Part shown: positions 1-9,120 of the stretch, piece by piece | How positions within the stretch are numbered: position 1 is the first letter of the stretch | Layout of the letters: every line of letters starts with the position of its first letter | Notes under the pieces: generated by a model | Database searches by the model: none | What the model was told of the DNA's origin: nothing | The model's input: the letters and a program-made list of their open reading frames with translations, nothing else | Made by a program: the position numbers and the translations under genes | NCBI RefSeq assembly: GCF_014229645.1 | Contig: NZ_JAATOD010000002.1 | Location: 458,791-522,790 of the forward strand | Direction: 5' to 3' | DNA from: Listeria swaminathanii | GTDB taxonomy: Bacteria > Bacillota > Bacilli > Lactobacillales > Listeriaceae | Length of the DNA stretch: 64,000 bases

Positions 1-217
1 ATTTTTGCTTTAGTTGGGGATTTTTGCTTAACGGTTCCTCTAGAAATACATCCCCCTCATCAGGGATATAAAAGCCCATTATAGTTCGAAAAAGAGTCGT
101 TTTCCCCACGCCATTTCGCCCTACAATACCGACAATTTCTCCAGGTTTTACTTCGAATGTTATTTTATCCAGTAAGAGTTTTCCATCAATTTTTTTACTC
201 AGCGCATCAACCTTCAA
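1..217 (-). CDS. ABC transporter ATP-binding protein, N-terminal part (YtrB-like), cut by window edge
   Basis: Only the first 72 codons lie in the window; the rest is beyond position 1. The reverse strand reads a typical ABC nucleotide-binding N-terminus with Walker A GRNGVGKTT around residues 30-38. The likely start is a TTG at 217, because GGAGG lies 8 nt before it; the start overlaps the end of the GntR gene by 11 bp, so the two are translationally coupled. A GntR/YtrA-type repressor followed by an ABC ATPase is the layout of Bacillus ytrAB-type operons, which are often induced by cell-wall antibiotics. The substrate cannot be told from this fragment. Confidence 0.85.
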   Translation of the reverse strand, partial: MKVDALSKKIDGKLLLDKITFEVKPGEIVGIVGRNGVGKTTLFRTIMGFYIPDEGDVFLEEPLSKNPQLKQK

Positions 218-602
218 CCACGTCACCTCCAATGATGTCTTGACTGTATTCTTCTGATAATCTATGTATTTCCTCCACATTAATTCCAAGGTAGACTAAG
301 TCGAGTATTGTTTCTTTTAACTTTACTTTTGTTTCGGCTAACTTTTTTGGTGAATTAACTTTATCTCTTTGGTTCGCAATAAAGGTTCCTTTTCCTTTGA
401 CCGTGACGATAACTTCTTGCCGTTCTAATTCTTGGTAAGCTTTACTCACAGTATTTGGATTCACTCCTATTCTACTGGCAAATTCACGGATCGACATTAT
501 CTTTTCGCCTTCTTTTAGTATCCCTTTGACAACTTGTTCTTTAATTATTTGGACGATTTGTTCATAAATTGGTAGCTGACTTTTTGTATTAATCGTAAAC
601 AT
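207..602 (-). CDS. GntR family (YtrA subfamily) transcriptional regulator
   Basis: This is a 131-residue protein with an N-terminal winged helix-turn-helix (QLPIYEQIVQIIKEQ; SRIGVNPNTVSKAYQELE) and only a short C-terminal tail. That is the YtrA subfamily architecture, without a large effector domain. I start at the ATG at 602, preceded by GGGGGAGA, rather than at the upstream in-frame ATG at 686, which lies in the promoter. It probably represses its own operon, including the overlapping ABC ATPase gene, through the inverted repeat on the promoter -10. The inducer is unknown. Confidence 0.9.
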   Translation of the reverse strand: MFTINTKSQLPIYEQIVQIIKEQVVKGILKEGEKIMSIREFASRIGVNPNTVSKAYQELERQEVIVTVKGKGTFIANQRDKVNSPKKLAETKVKLKETILDLVYLGINVEEIHRLSEEYSQDIIGGDVVEG

Positions 603-645
603 CTCTCCCCCTGCTTTCATGAACTCTACTATAAGAGAACTAATT

Positions 646-686
646 GTACTAGTTACTATAGTACAGTAGATAAAAAAATAAATCAA
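646..686 (-). promoter_or_regulatory. Promoter and GntR-type operator of the ytrAB-like operon
   Basis: On the reverse strand TTGATT (681-686) and TACTAT (658-663) are separated by 17 nt, a good sigma-A promoter. An inverted repeat GTACTA-N7-TAGTAC (646-664) covers the -10. Such a repeat is what an autorepressing YtrA-type dimer would bind; the assignment to this regulator is inference from position. Confidence 0.75.
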
Positions 687-718
687 TTCCCTTATTAAAA
701 AGAAAATTGATTTAAACT

Positions 719-1177
719 TTATTTTTCTAAACTTAGTAATGATTGTTTCATCGCTATTCCGCCACTATAACCAGTTAATTTACCATTTTTGCCAATAACA
801 CGGTGGCACGGTATAACTAAAAGTAATGGATTTTTGCCAATTGCTGTTCCCACCGCGCGCACTGCCATGGGACGATTTATTTGTTCAGCGATTTCTGTAT
901 AGGTTCTCGTTTCTCCATATGGGATTGTTTTTAATGCGTTAAATACCTCGAGTTGCAGAGGAGTCGCGGATAAATCAATAGATAACGTAAATTCTGTAAG
1001 TTCTCCGTTCAAATAAGCACGAATTTCGTCTTTATATATCGTGATTTTTTCTGGAGCGAACGTTGCTGAATGAATTTTTTCTTCTTGTGTTCCAACGTAA
1101 GCTAGGCCTGTGTCTGTCGCGGCAATATAAAGGTCGTTTTCTAAAAAATGGATAGTATCATAATAAAAATCAGCCAT
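719..1177 (-). CDS. ogt: Methylated-DNA--protein-cysteine S-methyltransferase (Ogt/AdaB type)
   Basis: This is a 152-residue suicide methyltransferase that transfers methyl groups from O6-methylguanine in DNA to its own cysteine. The active-site motif IPCHRVIG is present, with the acceptor Cys at residue 124, and the helix-turn-helix segment (YGETRTYTEIAEQINRP) precedes it. I prefer the ATG at 1177, since AGAGGTG lies 6 nt upstream, over a GTG nine bases earlier. It is divergent from the AdaA-like gene at 1323, and the pair resembles Bacillus adaA/adaB, where methylated AdaA activates transcription. Confidence 0.95.
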   Translation of the reverse strand: MADFYYDTIHFLENDLYIAATDTGLAYVGTQEEKIHSATFAPEKITIYKDEIRAYLNGELTEFTLSIDLSATPLQLEVFNALKTIPYGETRTYTEIAEQINRPMAVRAVGTAIGKNPLLLVIPCHRVIGKNGKLTGYSGGIAMKQSLLSLEK

Positions 1178-1322
1178 TTCCTTCACCTCTTTCCACTATT
1201 AATTATACGCTTAACTCGATGGATTTCCTATGTACTTTTGTTATAAAAGCAAGATTAGAAAAGTTTTACTCGCAATTTACTTTAATAACGTTTATGATTA
1301 ATAAGAAGTTGAGGTGATAACA

Positions 1323-1874
1323 TTGTCGGATTATTACTTAACCAAAAAAAGATGGCAAGCAATTTCAACGAATGACAAGGCAGCTGATGGTAGCTTTTTC
1401 TATGGCGTTACGTCTACGAAAATTTTCTGCTATCCTTCTTGTAAATCACGATTACCTAAAAAAGAAAATATTGTCATTTTTCATAGTGCGGAGGAAGCTT
1501 TTTCGAATGGATATCGCGCTTGTAAACGATGTAAATCTGGTGGTTCTGCGCTACCTGATGCAGAATGGGTCAATAATATCGAAACCTATATTAATGAAAA
1601 TTTCTCAAAACCACTCACGTTGCAAATCATTGCGGATGATTGTCACGGAAGCCCGTATCATTTGCACCGAACATTTAAGCGGATTACGACAATTACACCT
1701 ATTACCTATCTCGAGAACGTTCGGATTAATTATGCAAAACAGCAACTGCTTCATACCGACCAATCCATTGAAACTATCGGAAAAATGTCCGGCTTTCCAA
1801 ATCCCTCTCATTTTTCTACCACTTTTAAAAGACATATTGGCTTGTCGCCAAAGAAATTTCGACTTACACAATAA
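1323..1874 (+). CDS. adaA: AdaA-like methylphosphotriester-DNA methyltransferase / AraC-type activator
   Basis: This is a 183-residue protein with an N-terminal Ada zinc domain (four cysteines: CYPSC and CKRC) followed by an AraC-type helix-turn-helix (QIIADDCHGSPYHLHRTFKR; IGKMSGFPNPSHFSTTFKRHIG). In the family, the first Cys of CYPSC accepts methyl from DNA phosphotriesters and converts the protein into an activator of alkylation-repair genes. The start is probably TTG at 1323, with GAGGTG 6 nt upstream; a GTG at 1314 sits on the ribosome-binding site. The divergent ogt gene is the obvious target. It lacks the C-terminal O6-MGMT domain of E. coli Ada, which is here the separate ogt gene. 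Confidence 0.93.
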   Translation: MSDYYLTKKRWQAISTNDKAADGSFFYGVTSTKIFCYPSCKSRLPKKENIVIFHSAEEAFSNGYRACKRCKSGGSALPDAEWVNNIETYINENFSKPLTLQIIADDCHGSPYHLHRTFKRITTITPITYLENVRINYAKQQLLHTDQSIETIGKMSGFPNPSHFSTTFKRHIGLSPKKFRLTQ

Positions 1875-1906
1875 TAAAAATTTAATTTAGAACGGATGAT
1901 ACAATT

Positions 1907-2776
1907 ATGACACATGTAACATTACCCATTTTAGAAGATTGGGAAGGTCTTTCATTAACTACTATTTTGCAAGAAAAATTCCACCTAGGAAAAAAAGCGC
2001 GCCATGAAATTCGCATGTCTCAAGATGTGTTACTTAACAATAAGCCGCTTGAAGATTGGAATACGCCACTTTTTGTTGGAGCTAGTCTTTCTTTACCCAT
2101 CATTTTGCACGAAAAAATTCCGGTTTACGCGTATGATTTAGAAATTATTTATGAAGATGATTTTTTACTTGTCGTGAACAAACCTGTTGGTATGAAAACT
2201 CATCCAAATGATAGTTATGAAAGAGATACGTGCGCAAATGCGGTACAATATTATTTAGAAAAAACGGATCAAGAAGCGAACGCCTTAGCTGTGCATCGTC
2301 TTGATCAAACAACTTCTGGCCTGGTCCTTTTTGCGAAAAATAAATTAGCTATTGCTGGACTTTCATGGCAAATGGAGAATAGAGCAATTCACCGGACTTA
2401 TCTTGCGGCTGTTGACGGCACTTGGGGACTTGTGATGCAAACGATTAACAAACCAATCGGTGAAGATCGCCATCACGGCTCTAGACGCCAAATCAGCCCA
2501 TACGGCCAGCCTGCTGTAACTCATGTGAAAGTGCTAGAAAATGATAATGAAAAAAACACTTCTCTTGTAGAATGCCAAATCGAAACTGGCCGGACGCACC
2601 AAATCCGTGTTCATTTAAGCGGTATCGGTCATCCAATCATTGGCGATACGCTTTACGGCGGCTCACCTCGTGCTAACCGCATCATGCTACACGCCGAGAA
2701 ATTACATTTAAATCATCCTTTCAAAGGCAAAAAAATGAACTTTTCCGCACCAGCCGGGGATGATTGGGTATTTTAA
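1907..2776 (+). CDS. RluA/RluD family rRNA pseudouridine synthase
   Basis: This is a 289-residue protein with the RluA-family catalytic motif HRLDQTTSGLVLF (catalytic Asp in HRLD) and the C-terminal signature GRTHQIRVHLSGIGHPIIGDTLYG. An S4-like N-terminal segment (residues 15-65) precedes the catalytic core. It is 32 nt downstream of the adaA-like gene and could be cotranscribed. The exact uridine target in rRNA cannot be read from sequence; Bacillus homologues of this length include YjbO/YhcT/YlyB types. Confidence 0.92.
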   Translation: MTHVTLPILEDWEGLSLTTILQEKFHLGKKARHEIRMSQDVLLNNKPLEDWNTPLFVGASLSLPIILHEKIPVYAYDLEIIYEDDFLLVVNKPVGMKTHPNDSYERDTCANAVQYYLEKTDQEANALAVHRLDQTTSGLVLFAKNKLAIAGLSWQMENRAIHRTYLAAVDGTWGLVMQTINKPIGEDRHHGSRRQISPYGQPAVTHVKVLENDNEKNTSLVECQIETGRTHQIRVHLSGIGHPIIGDTLYGGSPRANRIMLHAEKLHLNHPFKGKKMNFSAPAGDDWVF

Positions 2777-2803
2777 AAAGCCACAACATTACGTTGTGAC
2801 TTC
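2775..2803 (-). terminator. Rho-independent terminator of the AKR-AlkD-VOC operon
   Basis: On the reverse strand the stem AGTCACAAC / GTTGTGGCT (one G-U pair, 5-nt loop) is followed by TTTTT. It overlaps the last codons of the VOC gene and sits in the 12-bp gap before the convergent rluA-type gene. Confidence 0.7.
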
Positions 2804-3181
2804 TGTACAAATTTCTACTTTCATACCATTTGGATCTTCAAAAAATACCGCATAATGATTTTCGCCACCAGCAAAAGGATATCGCTCTTCGTAAAGAAGC
2901 TTGATTCCTTTTGCTTTTAATTTTGCTCGAAAATCATCCACACGTTCTTTTGTGCCACCGTGAAAAGCTAAATGATTGAGACCAATTCGTTTCCGGTGAT
3001 AACCTTCTGCAATAAACGATTCCTCCGTTTGCACGAATACCAAATACGTCTCGCCACATTTATAACTAAAACCTTCATTCCAAGACTGATACAACTCATA
3101 AGAAAGTTCTTCTAGCAGTTCTGACCAAAACAGACGACTTTTTTCTAAATCAGCTACATAAATTTCTACATGATGTAACAT
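2789..3181 (-). CDS. VOC family (glyoxalase/bleomycin resistance-like) protein
   Basis: This 130-residue protein has the vicinal-oxygen-chelate fold signature: an N-terminal HHVEIYVADLEKSRLFW, a central NHLAFHGG, and a C-terminal YAVFFEDPNGMKVEI. Metal-ligand candidates are His3/His4, the His of NHLAFH, and the Glu near the C terminus. The start is ATG 3181, which has GGGGAGG 6 nt upstream inside the end of the alkD-like gene; the longer reading frame start at 3196 is unlikely. It is the last gene of a tightly packed operon. The substrate is unknown. Confidence 0.88.
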   Translation of the reverse strand: MLHHVEIYVADLEKSRLFWSELLEELSYELYQSWNEGFSYKCGETYLVFVQTEESFIAEGYHRKRIGLNHLAFHGGTKERVDDFRAKLKAKGIKLLYEERYPFAGGENHYAVFFEDPNGMKVEICTEVTT

Positions 3182-3182
3182 T

Positions 3183-3839
3183 TTACGCCTCCCCAATATG
3201 CTTTAGCGCTTCTCTTCGGCTAAGTGGTGCAAGCGGATGGCTATTTACAAAAAGACGAACTGCCTCACTATCCACTTTTGCATATTGTCTAAGTGCCCAA
3301 CCAATTGCTTTTTGAATAAAGAACTCTTTGGAGCCAAGCCATTTTTCGCAGTTGGAAAATAACAAATCTGTATCGGTTTTGTCTTTATACTTTAATTGAA
3401 ATAAAATTGCCGTTCGAGCCAGCCAAATATTATCTCCATTTATCCATGCTTCATTGTAAGTAGAAATCAACTCTGGATACAGCTTAAAATGATTGCTTAC
3501 CACTGTTCCCGCTAAACCGTCCACCGTATCCCACCAAGACTTCGTTACGATTAACTTTTCATATATTTCTATCGCTTCACTAGGCTGCTTTTTACCATAG
3601 CGGCTCAATAAATCAATCGCGACATATTGAAATTCGCGTTCTTCCTCGGCAAATAAAGCTACCGTGAGTCCCAGCAAATCAGTTGGCGCTCCATTTTCTT
3701 TTAAAAATTCTGCCAGTAATTTTCTTCGTTCGCCAGCTCTAATCCCTAAAAAAGTAAATTGGTTTTTCATGTATGCTTCCATTGGCAGGGCATCTGCAGG
3801 TGAGCCGTGAGCGCGAAATAATGTTTGGATGTCGGTCAT
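3183..3839 (-). CDS. AlkD-like DNA alkylation repair protein (HEAT-like repeats)
   Basis: This 218-residue protein matches the DNA-7-methylguanine glycosylase (AlkD) family: an all-alpha protein with segments such as FLGIRAGERRKLLAEF, VTKSWWDTVDGLAGTVVS and FIQKAIGWALRQYAK. The WWDTVD motif includes the Trp and Asp residues that contact the lesion and the target C1' in the family. The ATG overlaps the aldo/keto reductase stop codon (ATGA), so translation is coupled. With ogt and adaA nearby, this end of the window holds several alkylation-defence genes, although the operons are separate. Confidence 0.9.
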   Translation of the reverse strand: MTDIQTLFRAHGSPADALPMEAYMKNQFTFLGIRAGERRKLLAEFLKENGAPTDLLGLTVALFAEEEREFQYVAIDLLSRYGKKQPSEAIEIYEKLIVTKSWWDTVDGLAGTVVSNHFKLYPELISTYNEAWINGDNIWLARTAILFQLKYKDKTDTDLLFSNCEKWLGSKEFFIQKAIGWALRQYAKVDSEAVRLFVNSHPLAPLSRREALKHIGEA

Positions 3840-4720
3840 TTAGTTTTCCCGCCTGTTAGATAAGCGCGTTCACGTTCAATGCTACTTAAAAAGTACTCCA
3901 AATCATCTGGATCTGGCCCCACACGTTTTCCAGTTTCCAAGCGATCAATTTTTTCCATATCACTTGCATCCAGTTGGAAATACGACAAGCGCGAATTTTC
4001 TTCAATACGACTAGAAGTGATCGACTTAGGAAAAATAATCGTATCTCGGTTCAAATGCCATTGTAAAATCACTTGATCCACAGAAGCTTGATGTTTTTTT
4101 GCAATTTCCGTAATCACTGGATTTTGCATTAAAATCCCTTTTGCAAGCGGCGACCAAGCAGCATGTGCGATATTTTGTTCCGCCAAGTATTTCCGAAGAT
4201 CATTTTGCGGTAAAAGTGGATGCGTTTCCACTTGATTTAAAACTGGTTTTTCATTTGCAGCGACCAATAAATCACTTAAATGATGTTGCTTGAAATTCGC
4301 AACCCCAATCGATTTAATCAATTTTTCATCATGTAGCCGTTCCATTGCCCGCCAAGAATCACGGTATTTCCCCGCAACTGGCCAGTGAATCAAATATAAA
4401 TCCAAATAATCCAGTTTTAAATTGCGAAGCGTCCGCTCAAACGCAAATAATGTCTCATCATAGCCAAGATCGCCGTTCCACACTTTCGAGCTAATAAATA
4501 ATTCTTCGCGCGAAACCGCACTATCCGCAACAGCTTGCCCAACAATTGCCTCATTATTATAAACTGCCGCCGTATCAAACAACCGATAACCAACTTCAAT
4601 GGCCTTCTCCACAGCACCAGCGATAAATTCCTGTTCTTTTACTTGAAACACACCAAGTCCAATATAAGGAATTGTCTCATTCCCCGGTAGTATCATTCTG
4701 TCTTGTAAAGTTTTTGTCAA
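3836..4720 (-). CDS. Aldo/keto reductase (AKR5-like)
   Basis: This 294-residue NADPH-dependent aldo/keto reductase has the family motifs GYRLFDTAAVYNNEAIVG (catalytic Asp and Tyr), LDLYLIHWPVAG (catalytic His) and FPKSITSSRIEEN (cofactor-binding loop). The most likely start is TTG at 4720, since GAGGAGG lies just upstream; the upstream ATG at 4780 lies within the promoter. It is the first gene of the leftward AKR-AlkD-VOC operon. A TATAAT hexamer lies on the reverse strand near 4769-4775. The physiological carbonyl substrate is unknown. Confidence 0.93.
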   Translation of the reverse strand: MTKTLQDRMILPGNETIPYIGLGVFQVKEQEFIAGAVEKAIEVGYRLFDTAAVYNNEAIVGQAVADSAVSREELFISSKVWNGDLGYDETLFAFERTLRNLKLDYLDLYLIHWPVAGKYRDSWRAMERLHDEKLIKSIGVANFKQHHLSDLLVAANEKPVLNQVETHPLLPQNDLRKYLAEQNIAHAAWSPLAKGILMQNPVITEIAKKHQASVDQVILQWHLNRDTIIFPKSITSSRIEENSRLSYFQLDASDMEKIDRLETGKRVGPDPDDLEYFLSSIERERAYLTGGKTK

Positions 4721-5106
4721 AACGAAACCCTCCTCACGAAAACTGTTTTGTGAACTTTTTCTCTTAAATGAATTATACACTATTTTCGCAAATTTATATT
4801 TTAAAACCAGTATACCGAAATGCGCCTTACTCTCCTAATAAAAAGCCACAAAAAATCTACTTTTTTTATTCATTTAGTGAAATACCTAAAAATAGCCATT
4901 GGAAACGCTATCAGAGACTTTATTTAGAGAGCCTTCAAAAAAAAGTTTCCTATTTATTCCCATCCTATGTTAGTATTAATTTGTGGTAAAGATCTATCAA
5001 GTTTTTTATTAATTTTTGTTAACTTATCGTTAAGAAAAAAGCTCCCTTTTTAAAGTAAAAGCGAGCTGATTATTAATGACCAAAAATGATCGGGGGAATT
5101 AAGAAA
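4721..5106. other. Intergenic region between the AKR operon and the Pit operon
   Basis: This 386-bp gap contains the leftward promoter of the aldo/keto reductase operon near its left end. In its right half are two repeats TGTTAA / CGTTAA (5017-5022 and 5028-5033, 5 nt apart; TTAACN direct repeats on the reverse strand), which resemble the PhoP-box arrangement of Bacillus. A hairpin follows at 5035-5066. The open frame at 4768-4989 has no ribosome-binding site and I do not consider it a gene. Confidence 0.5.
5035..5066 (-). terminator. Terminator-like hairpin reading leftward
   Basis: On the reverse strand the stem GCTC-g-CTTTT / AAAAG-g-GAGC is followed directly by TTTTTT. No leftward gene lies to its right, only the rightward Pit operon, so it either shields the AKR promoter or ends an unannotated leftward transcript. 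On the forward strand it lies in the probable 5' leader of the Pit operon. Confidence 0.45.
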
Positions 5107-5727
5107 ATGGCTTTTAAAAATAAAAAAGACCGTTTTGCTTCGCTGCTGCATGACATTGCAGTAAATTTACATGAAGGTGCAAATTTCTTTGCAACTTACA
5201 ACATCAATTCGGTAGAGGATCTACATACTTTCTCGAACAAAATCAAAGAATATGAAACAGCTGGGGACTCCATGGTTCACAAAATGATTATGGAATTAAA
5301 CGACGCTTTCATTACACCAATCGAGCGTGAGGATATGTTAGAACTAACTAACCGCCTAGACGACGTGATGGATGCACTTGATGAAACAGCTTTCTCACTA
5401 GAAATCTGTCAAATCACTCATTATGATGAATACATGACTAAATTTATCCAAGCTATTCAAGCAAGCACTGTTGAAATTGAAAAAGCAGTTGATCTTGTTT
5501 TTGATAAAAAACTTAAAGACGTTCGTAAACTTGCAATTCAAATTAAAGATTATGAATCTCAATGTGATGATGTTTACCGCGAATCACTAATCCAACTTTT
5601 CCAAAACGAAAAAGATCCAATTAAACTTATTCGTCTAAGAGAAGTTTATGAAAAATTAGAAGACATTGCTGATAGTTGTCAAAGCGTTGCCAATACGCTT
5701 GAATCAATTGTCATGAAAAATGCGTAA
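5107..5727 (+). CDS. DUF47 (PhoU-like) protein, partner of the Pit phosphate transporter
   Basis: This 206-residue all-helical DUF47/YkaA-type protein is a PhoU relative found beside Pit transporters, where it modulates or stabilises the permease. Typical motifs are KIKEYETAGDSMVHKMI, TPIEREDMLELTNRLDDVMDALDET and KDYESQCDDVYRESL, with acidic metal-binding E/D residues of PhoU type. I use ATG 5107; GGGGGA lies about 10 nt upstream, and the in-frame ATG at 5086 lacks a site. The pit gene follows after 13 nt. Confidence 0.92.
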   Translation: MAFKNKKDRFASLLHDIAVNLHEGANFFATYNINSVEDLHTFSNKIKEYETAGDSMVHKMIMELNDAFITPIEREDMLELTNRLDDVMDALDETAFSLEICQITHYDEYMTKFIQAIQASTVEIEKAVDLVFDKKLKDVRKLAIQIKDYESQCDDVYRESLIQLFQNEKDPIKLIRLREVYEKLEDIADSCQSVANTLESIVMKNA

Positions 5728-5740
5728 GGGGACTAGATAG

Positions 5741-6739
5741 ATGGAAGGAATGTTTCTCATCACCCTCGTCATCGTACTTGCCGCGCTAGCTTTTGACCTA
5801 ATTAACGGGTTTCATGATACAGCTAACGCCATTGCGACTAGTGTCTCTACAAAAGCTTTAAAACCACGACATGCGATTATTCTCGCTGCTGTAATGAACT
5901 TTGTGGGTGCTATTTCATTCACAGGGGTTGCTAAAACTATTACTAAAGACATTGTTAACCCATTCGCCTTAGATCACGGGGAACTTGTTATTTTAGCAGC
6001 ATTACTTTCAGCTATTGCATGGAATTTAATCACTTGGTATTTTGGAATTCCTAGTAGTTCCTCTCATGCCTTGATTGGTTCCATCGCCGGTGCAGCAATT
6101 GCATCAGCTGGATTTGCAGCAATCGAATACAGCGGGTTTACTAAAATCATCATTGGTTTATTAGTATCTCCTGTACTTGCTTTCGTAGTCGGTTACACGA
6201 TATATTCACTCTTCAAGGTTTTCTTGAAGAACTTAAACTTAGCCACGACCAATCGGCGTTTCCGGATGATTCAAGTCGGAACAGCCGCGCTACAATCTTA
6301 CACACACGGAACAAATGATGCACAAAAATCAATGGGGATTATCACAATGGCATTAATTGCTAGTGGTTTCCAAACAACCGATGATGTGCAATTATGGGTT
6401 CAAGTATCCTGTGCGATTGCTATGGCGATTGGTACGAGTATTGGTGGTTGGAAAATCATCAAAACTGTCGGCGGTAAAATCATGAAAATCAAACCAGTTA
6501 ATGGTGTAGCGGCTGATTTAAGTTCCGTTATCATTATTTTCGGTGCCACTTTCATTCACTTACCAGTTAGTACAACACACGTAATCAGCTCTTCTATCCT
6601 TGGTGTTGGAACAGCTCACCGTGTGAAAGGTGTCAAATGGGATACTGCACAACGCATGATTATCACATGGGTTATCACACTTCCTATTTCTGCAACCATT
6701 GCAGCACTTATCTTCTATGTACTAAGACTCTTTCTTTAA
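5741..6739 (+). CDS. pit: Low-affinity inorganic phosphate transporter, Pit family
   Basis: This is a 332-residue PiT-family permease (H+ or Na+-coupled phosphate uptake). Both signature repeats are visible: FDLINGFHDTANAIATSVSTKAL near the N terminus and YTHGTNDAQKSMGII in the second half, plus GIPSSSSHAL and LPVSTTHVISSSI. It is hydrophobic throughout, with about ten membrane helices. It forms a two-gene operon with the DUF47 gene just upstream, ended by a strong terminator. PhoP-like repeats lie upstream of the operon. Confidence 0.95.
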   Translation: MEGMFLITLVIVLAALAFDLINGFHDTANAIATSVSTKALKPRHAIILAAVMNFVGAISFTGVAKTITKDIVNPFALDHGELVILAALLSAIAWNLITWYFGIPSSSSHALIGSIAGAAIASAGFAAIEYSGFTKIIIGLLVSPVLAFVVGYTIYSLFKVFLKNLNLATTNRRFRMIQVGTAALQSYTHGTNDAQKSMGIITMALIASGFQTTDDVQLWVQVSCAIAMAIGTSIGGWKIIKTVGGKIMKIKPVNGVAADLSSVIIIFGATFIHLPVSTTHVISSSILGVGTAHRVKGVKWDTAQRMIITWVITLPISATIAALIFYVLRLFL

Positions 6740-6747
6740 TAACTTTT

Positions 6748-6775
6748 AGAGCCTTGCTTATGCGAGGCTCTTTTT
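6748..6775 (+). terminator. Terminator of the DUF47-pit operon
   Basis: The stem AGAGCCT / AGGCTCT with a 10-nt loop is followed by TTTTT, 8 bp after the pit stop codon. Confidence 0.9.
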
Positions 6776-6931
6776 ATACACATTTTTGAATAAAATGAAT
6801 AAAAATTAGTATAAAACAAGATTATTTTAAAAACATATTGCATATTTACTCATTTTGATGTATTATAATAAACATCGATAATAACGATTCATTTATTATA
6901 AATTACTCAAATACCAAAGGGAGTTGTACTT

Positions 6932-8392
6932 ATGCAGAAGCATTTATTACAAAAGTTCGCAGCAATTTTACTTGTTTTTATATTTGTATTTTCTGGCTTC
7001 ACTACTGTGTTCGCCGCTGATACTAAGGATGAAACCTTAACTAAAATTCAAGAAAAAGGTGTATTAACAGTCGGACTTTCCGCTGACTATCCACCGTATG
7101 AATTTCATCAAACAATCGACGGTAAGGATAAAGTCGTTGGTTTTGATGTAAGCATTGCCGAAAAAATTGCCAAGGATTTAGATGTTAAATTAGATATTAA
7201 AGAAATGAACTTCGATAGCTTGCTCGGCTCACTAAAAACTGGCAAGATTGATATGATTATTTCTGGGATGTCACCAACACCAGAACGCCAAAAAGAAGTA
7301 GATTTTTCTGATCCATACATGTTCGTCCAACAACGTGTTGTAGTTAGAAAAACGGACAAAGATAAATTTACAAGCGTGAATGACTTTAGCGGTGTTAAAG
7401 TTGGCGCCCAAAAACAAACTACCCAAGAAGAATTAGCACAAAATGAACTTGTTGGTTCAGATGTTGTGTCCCTTCAAAAAGTACCCGACCTCATTCTTAA
7501 CCTAAAAAGCAACAAAGTCGATGCCGTTGTGCTAGAAGGCCCTGTTGCCGAAGCTTATATTAGCCAAGATAAAACACTAGCAATGGCCGATATTAAATTC
7601 GTGAACGGTAGCAAAGAAACCGCCATCGCGATGCCAAAAGGTTCCACTGATTTGCAAGCAAAAGTTAACGCATCAATTAAAGATATACAAGATACAGGCT
7701 TACTGAAAAAATATCAAAAAGAAGCCAATAAACTAATGTTCCAAGATGGTAGCTTCTATGAAAAATATGGTAACTACTTTATCACCGGTACATTAATCAC
7801 GATTGCTCTAGCCGCTATCGGCGTATTATGTGGTGCGGTTCTTGGTTCATTACTAGCCTTAATGAAACTAGCGAAAACAAGATGGTTACGCTGGCCAGCA
7901 GCATGTTATATTGAATTTGTCCGTGGCACACCGCTACTTATTCAAATTTTCATCGTCTTTTTCGGAACGCAAATCATCGGAATGGACGTATCCGCCTTCG
8001 TTTCCGGCTGTATCGCCCTATCCTTAAACAGCGCCGCTTATGTTGCTGAAATTATCCGTGCAGGTATTTCCGCTGTCAATAAAGGCCAAATGGAAGCAGC
8101 TCGTTCTCTTGGTATGACGCAAAGTGCAAGCATGCGTTACATCATTTTACCGCAAGCTGTGAAAAACATTCTTCCCGCACTTGGGAATGAATTCGTTACT
8201 GTTATTAAAGAATCTTCCATCGTATCCGTGATCGGTGTAACAGAGCTAATGTTTATGACTGGCGTAGTCCAAGGCGCAAGCTTCAAGCCATTTATCCCGC
8301 TAATCATTACATCATTAATTTACTTTGTACTAACATTTAGCCTATCAAGACTACTAGGTGTTGCTGAAAGGAGAATGAGAACAAGTGATTGA
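6932..8392 (+). CDS. arpJ: Amino acid ABC transporter, fused substrate-binding and permease protein ArpJ
   Basis: This 486-residue fusion carries a signal peptide (residues 1-28), a family-3 solute-binding domain (about 35-265, with [11 protein letters not shown] and [18 protein letters not shown]), then a HisM-type permease (about 275-480) with the coupling loop [22 protein letters not shown]. The binding domain is therefore tethered to the membrane. Polar amino acids are the probable substrates. The start has AAAGGGAG 8 nt upstream. The ATPase gene overlaps its 3' end by 8 bp. The name arpJ comes from the Listeria gene with this architecture. Confidence 0.93.
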   Translation: MQKHLLQKFAAILLVFIFVFSGFTTVFAADTKDETLTKIQEKGVLTVGLSADYPPYEFHQTIDGKDKVVGFDVSIAEKIAKDLDVKLDIKEMNFDSLLGSLKTGKIDMIISGMSPTPERQKEVDFSDPYMFVQQRVVVRKTDKDKFTSVNDFSGVKVGAQKQTTQEELAQNELVGSDVVSLQKVPDLILNLKSNKVDAVVLEGPVAEAYISQDKTLAMADIKFVNGSKETAIAMPKGSTDLQAKVNASIKDIQDTGLLKKYQKEANKLMFQDGSFYEKYGNYFITGTLITIALAAIGVLCGAVLGSLLALMKLAKTRWLRWPAACYIEFVRGTPLLIQIFIVFFGTQIIGMDVSAFVSGCIALSLNSAAYVAEIIRAGISAVNKGQMEAARSLGMTQSASMRYIILPQAVKNILPALGNEFVTVIKESSIVSVIGVTELMFMTGVVQGASFKPFIPLIITSLIYFVLTFSLSRLLGVAERRMRTSD

Positions 8393-9110
8393 TATTAAAA
8401 ACCTACACAAACATTTCGGTAAATTAGAAGTCTTAAAAGGTATTGACCTTGAAATCGCATCCGGAGAAGTGGTCGTAGTTATCGGCCCTTCCGGAAGCGG
8501 AAAAAGTACTTTCTTACGTTGCCTAAACTTATTAGAACAACCAACATCTGGCACGATTCTGTTCGAAAACAAAGATCTGATGGACAAACAAACCAACGTC
8601 AATGAACTTCGTCAAAAAATGGGGATGGTTTTCCAAAACTTCAACTTATTCCCACATAAAAACGTGCTCGAAAACCTAATGTTAGCCCCAATGAAAGTAA
8701 AAAATGAAAACAGTGCAGCTGCCAAAAAGCATGCCCTATCTTTACTTGAAAAAGTAGGCTTAGCTAATAAAGCAACCAGCTACCCTTCACAACTTTCTGG
8801 CGGACAACAACAACGTGTCGCTATCGCTCGGGCGCTCGCAATGAATCCAGACGTGATGCTATTCGATGAACCGACTTCCGCACTCGATCCAGAAATGGTT
8901 GGAGAAGTGTTAAGCGTTATGAAGTCACTTGCTAAAGAAGGTATGACCATGGTCGTCGTAACCCACGAAATGGGCTTTGCACGTGAAGTTGCCGACCGCG
9001 TTGTCTTCATGGACGAAGGCGTAATTCAAGAACAAGGCACTCCAGAAGAAGTGTTCGGAAACCCACAAAACGATCGTACAAAAGACTTTTTAGGAAAAGT
9101 TTTAGCATAA
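8385..9110 (+). CDS. Amino acid ABC transporter ATP-binding protein
   Basis: This 241-residue ATPase has Walker [10 protein letters not shown], the signature [15 protein letters not shown] and Walker [15 protein letters not shown]. It is of the polar amino acid uptake (GlnQ/ArtP) type. It starts with GTG at 8385 inside the end of arpJ, with AAAGGAG about 11 nt upstream, so the two are coupled and form a complete importer together. Confidence 0.95.
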   Translation: MIDIKNLHKHFGKLEVLKGIDLEIASGEVVVVIGPSGSGKSTFLRCLNLLEQPTSGTILFENKDLMDKQTNVNELRQKMGMVFQNFNLFPHKNVLENLMLAPMKVKNENSAAAKKHALSLLEKVGLANKATSYPSQLSGGQQQRVAIARALAMNPDVMLFDEPTSALDPEMVGEVLSVMKSLAKEGMTMVVVTHEMGFAREVADRVVFMDEGVIQEQGTPEEVFGNPQNDRTKDFLGKVLA

Positions 9111-9120
9111 ACAAAGATTG

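Noticed and set aside
1372..1890. 172-codon ORF inside the adaA-like gene, other frame
   Set aside because: The overlapping frame encodes a clear Ada/AraC protein; this frame has no family features or start signal.
4768..4989. 73-codon forward ORF in the AKR/pit gap
   Set aside because: No ribosome-binding site, it overlaps the AKR promoter region, and its composition is that of AT-rich non-coding DNA.
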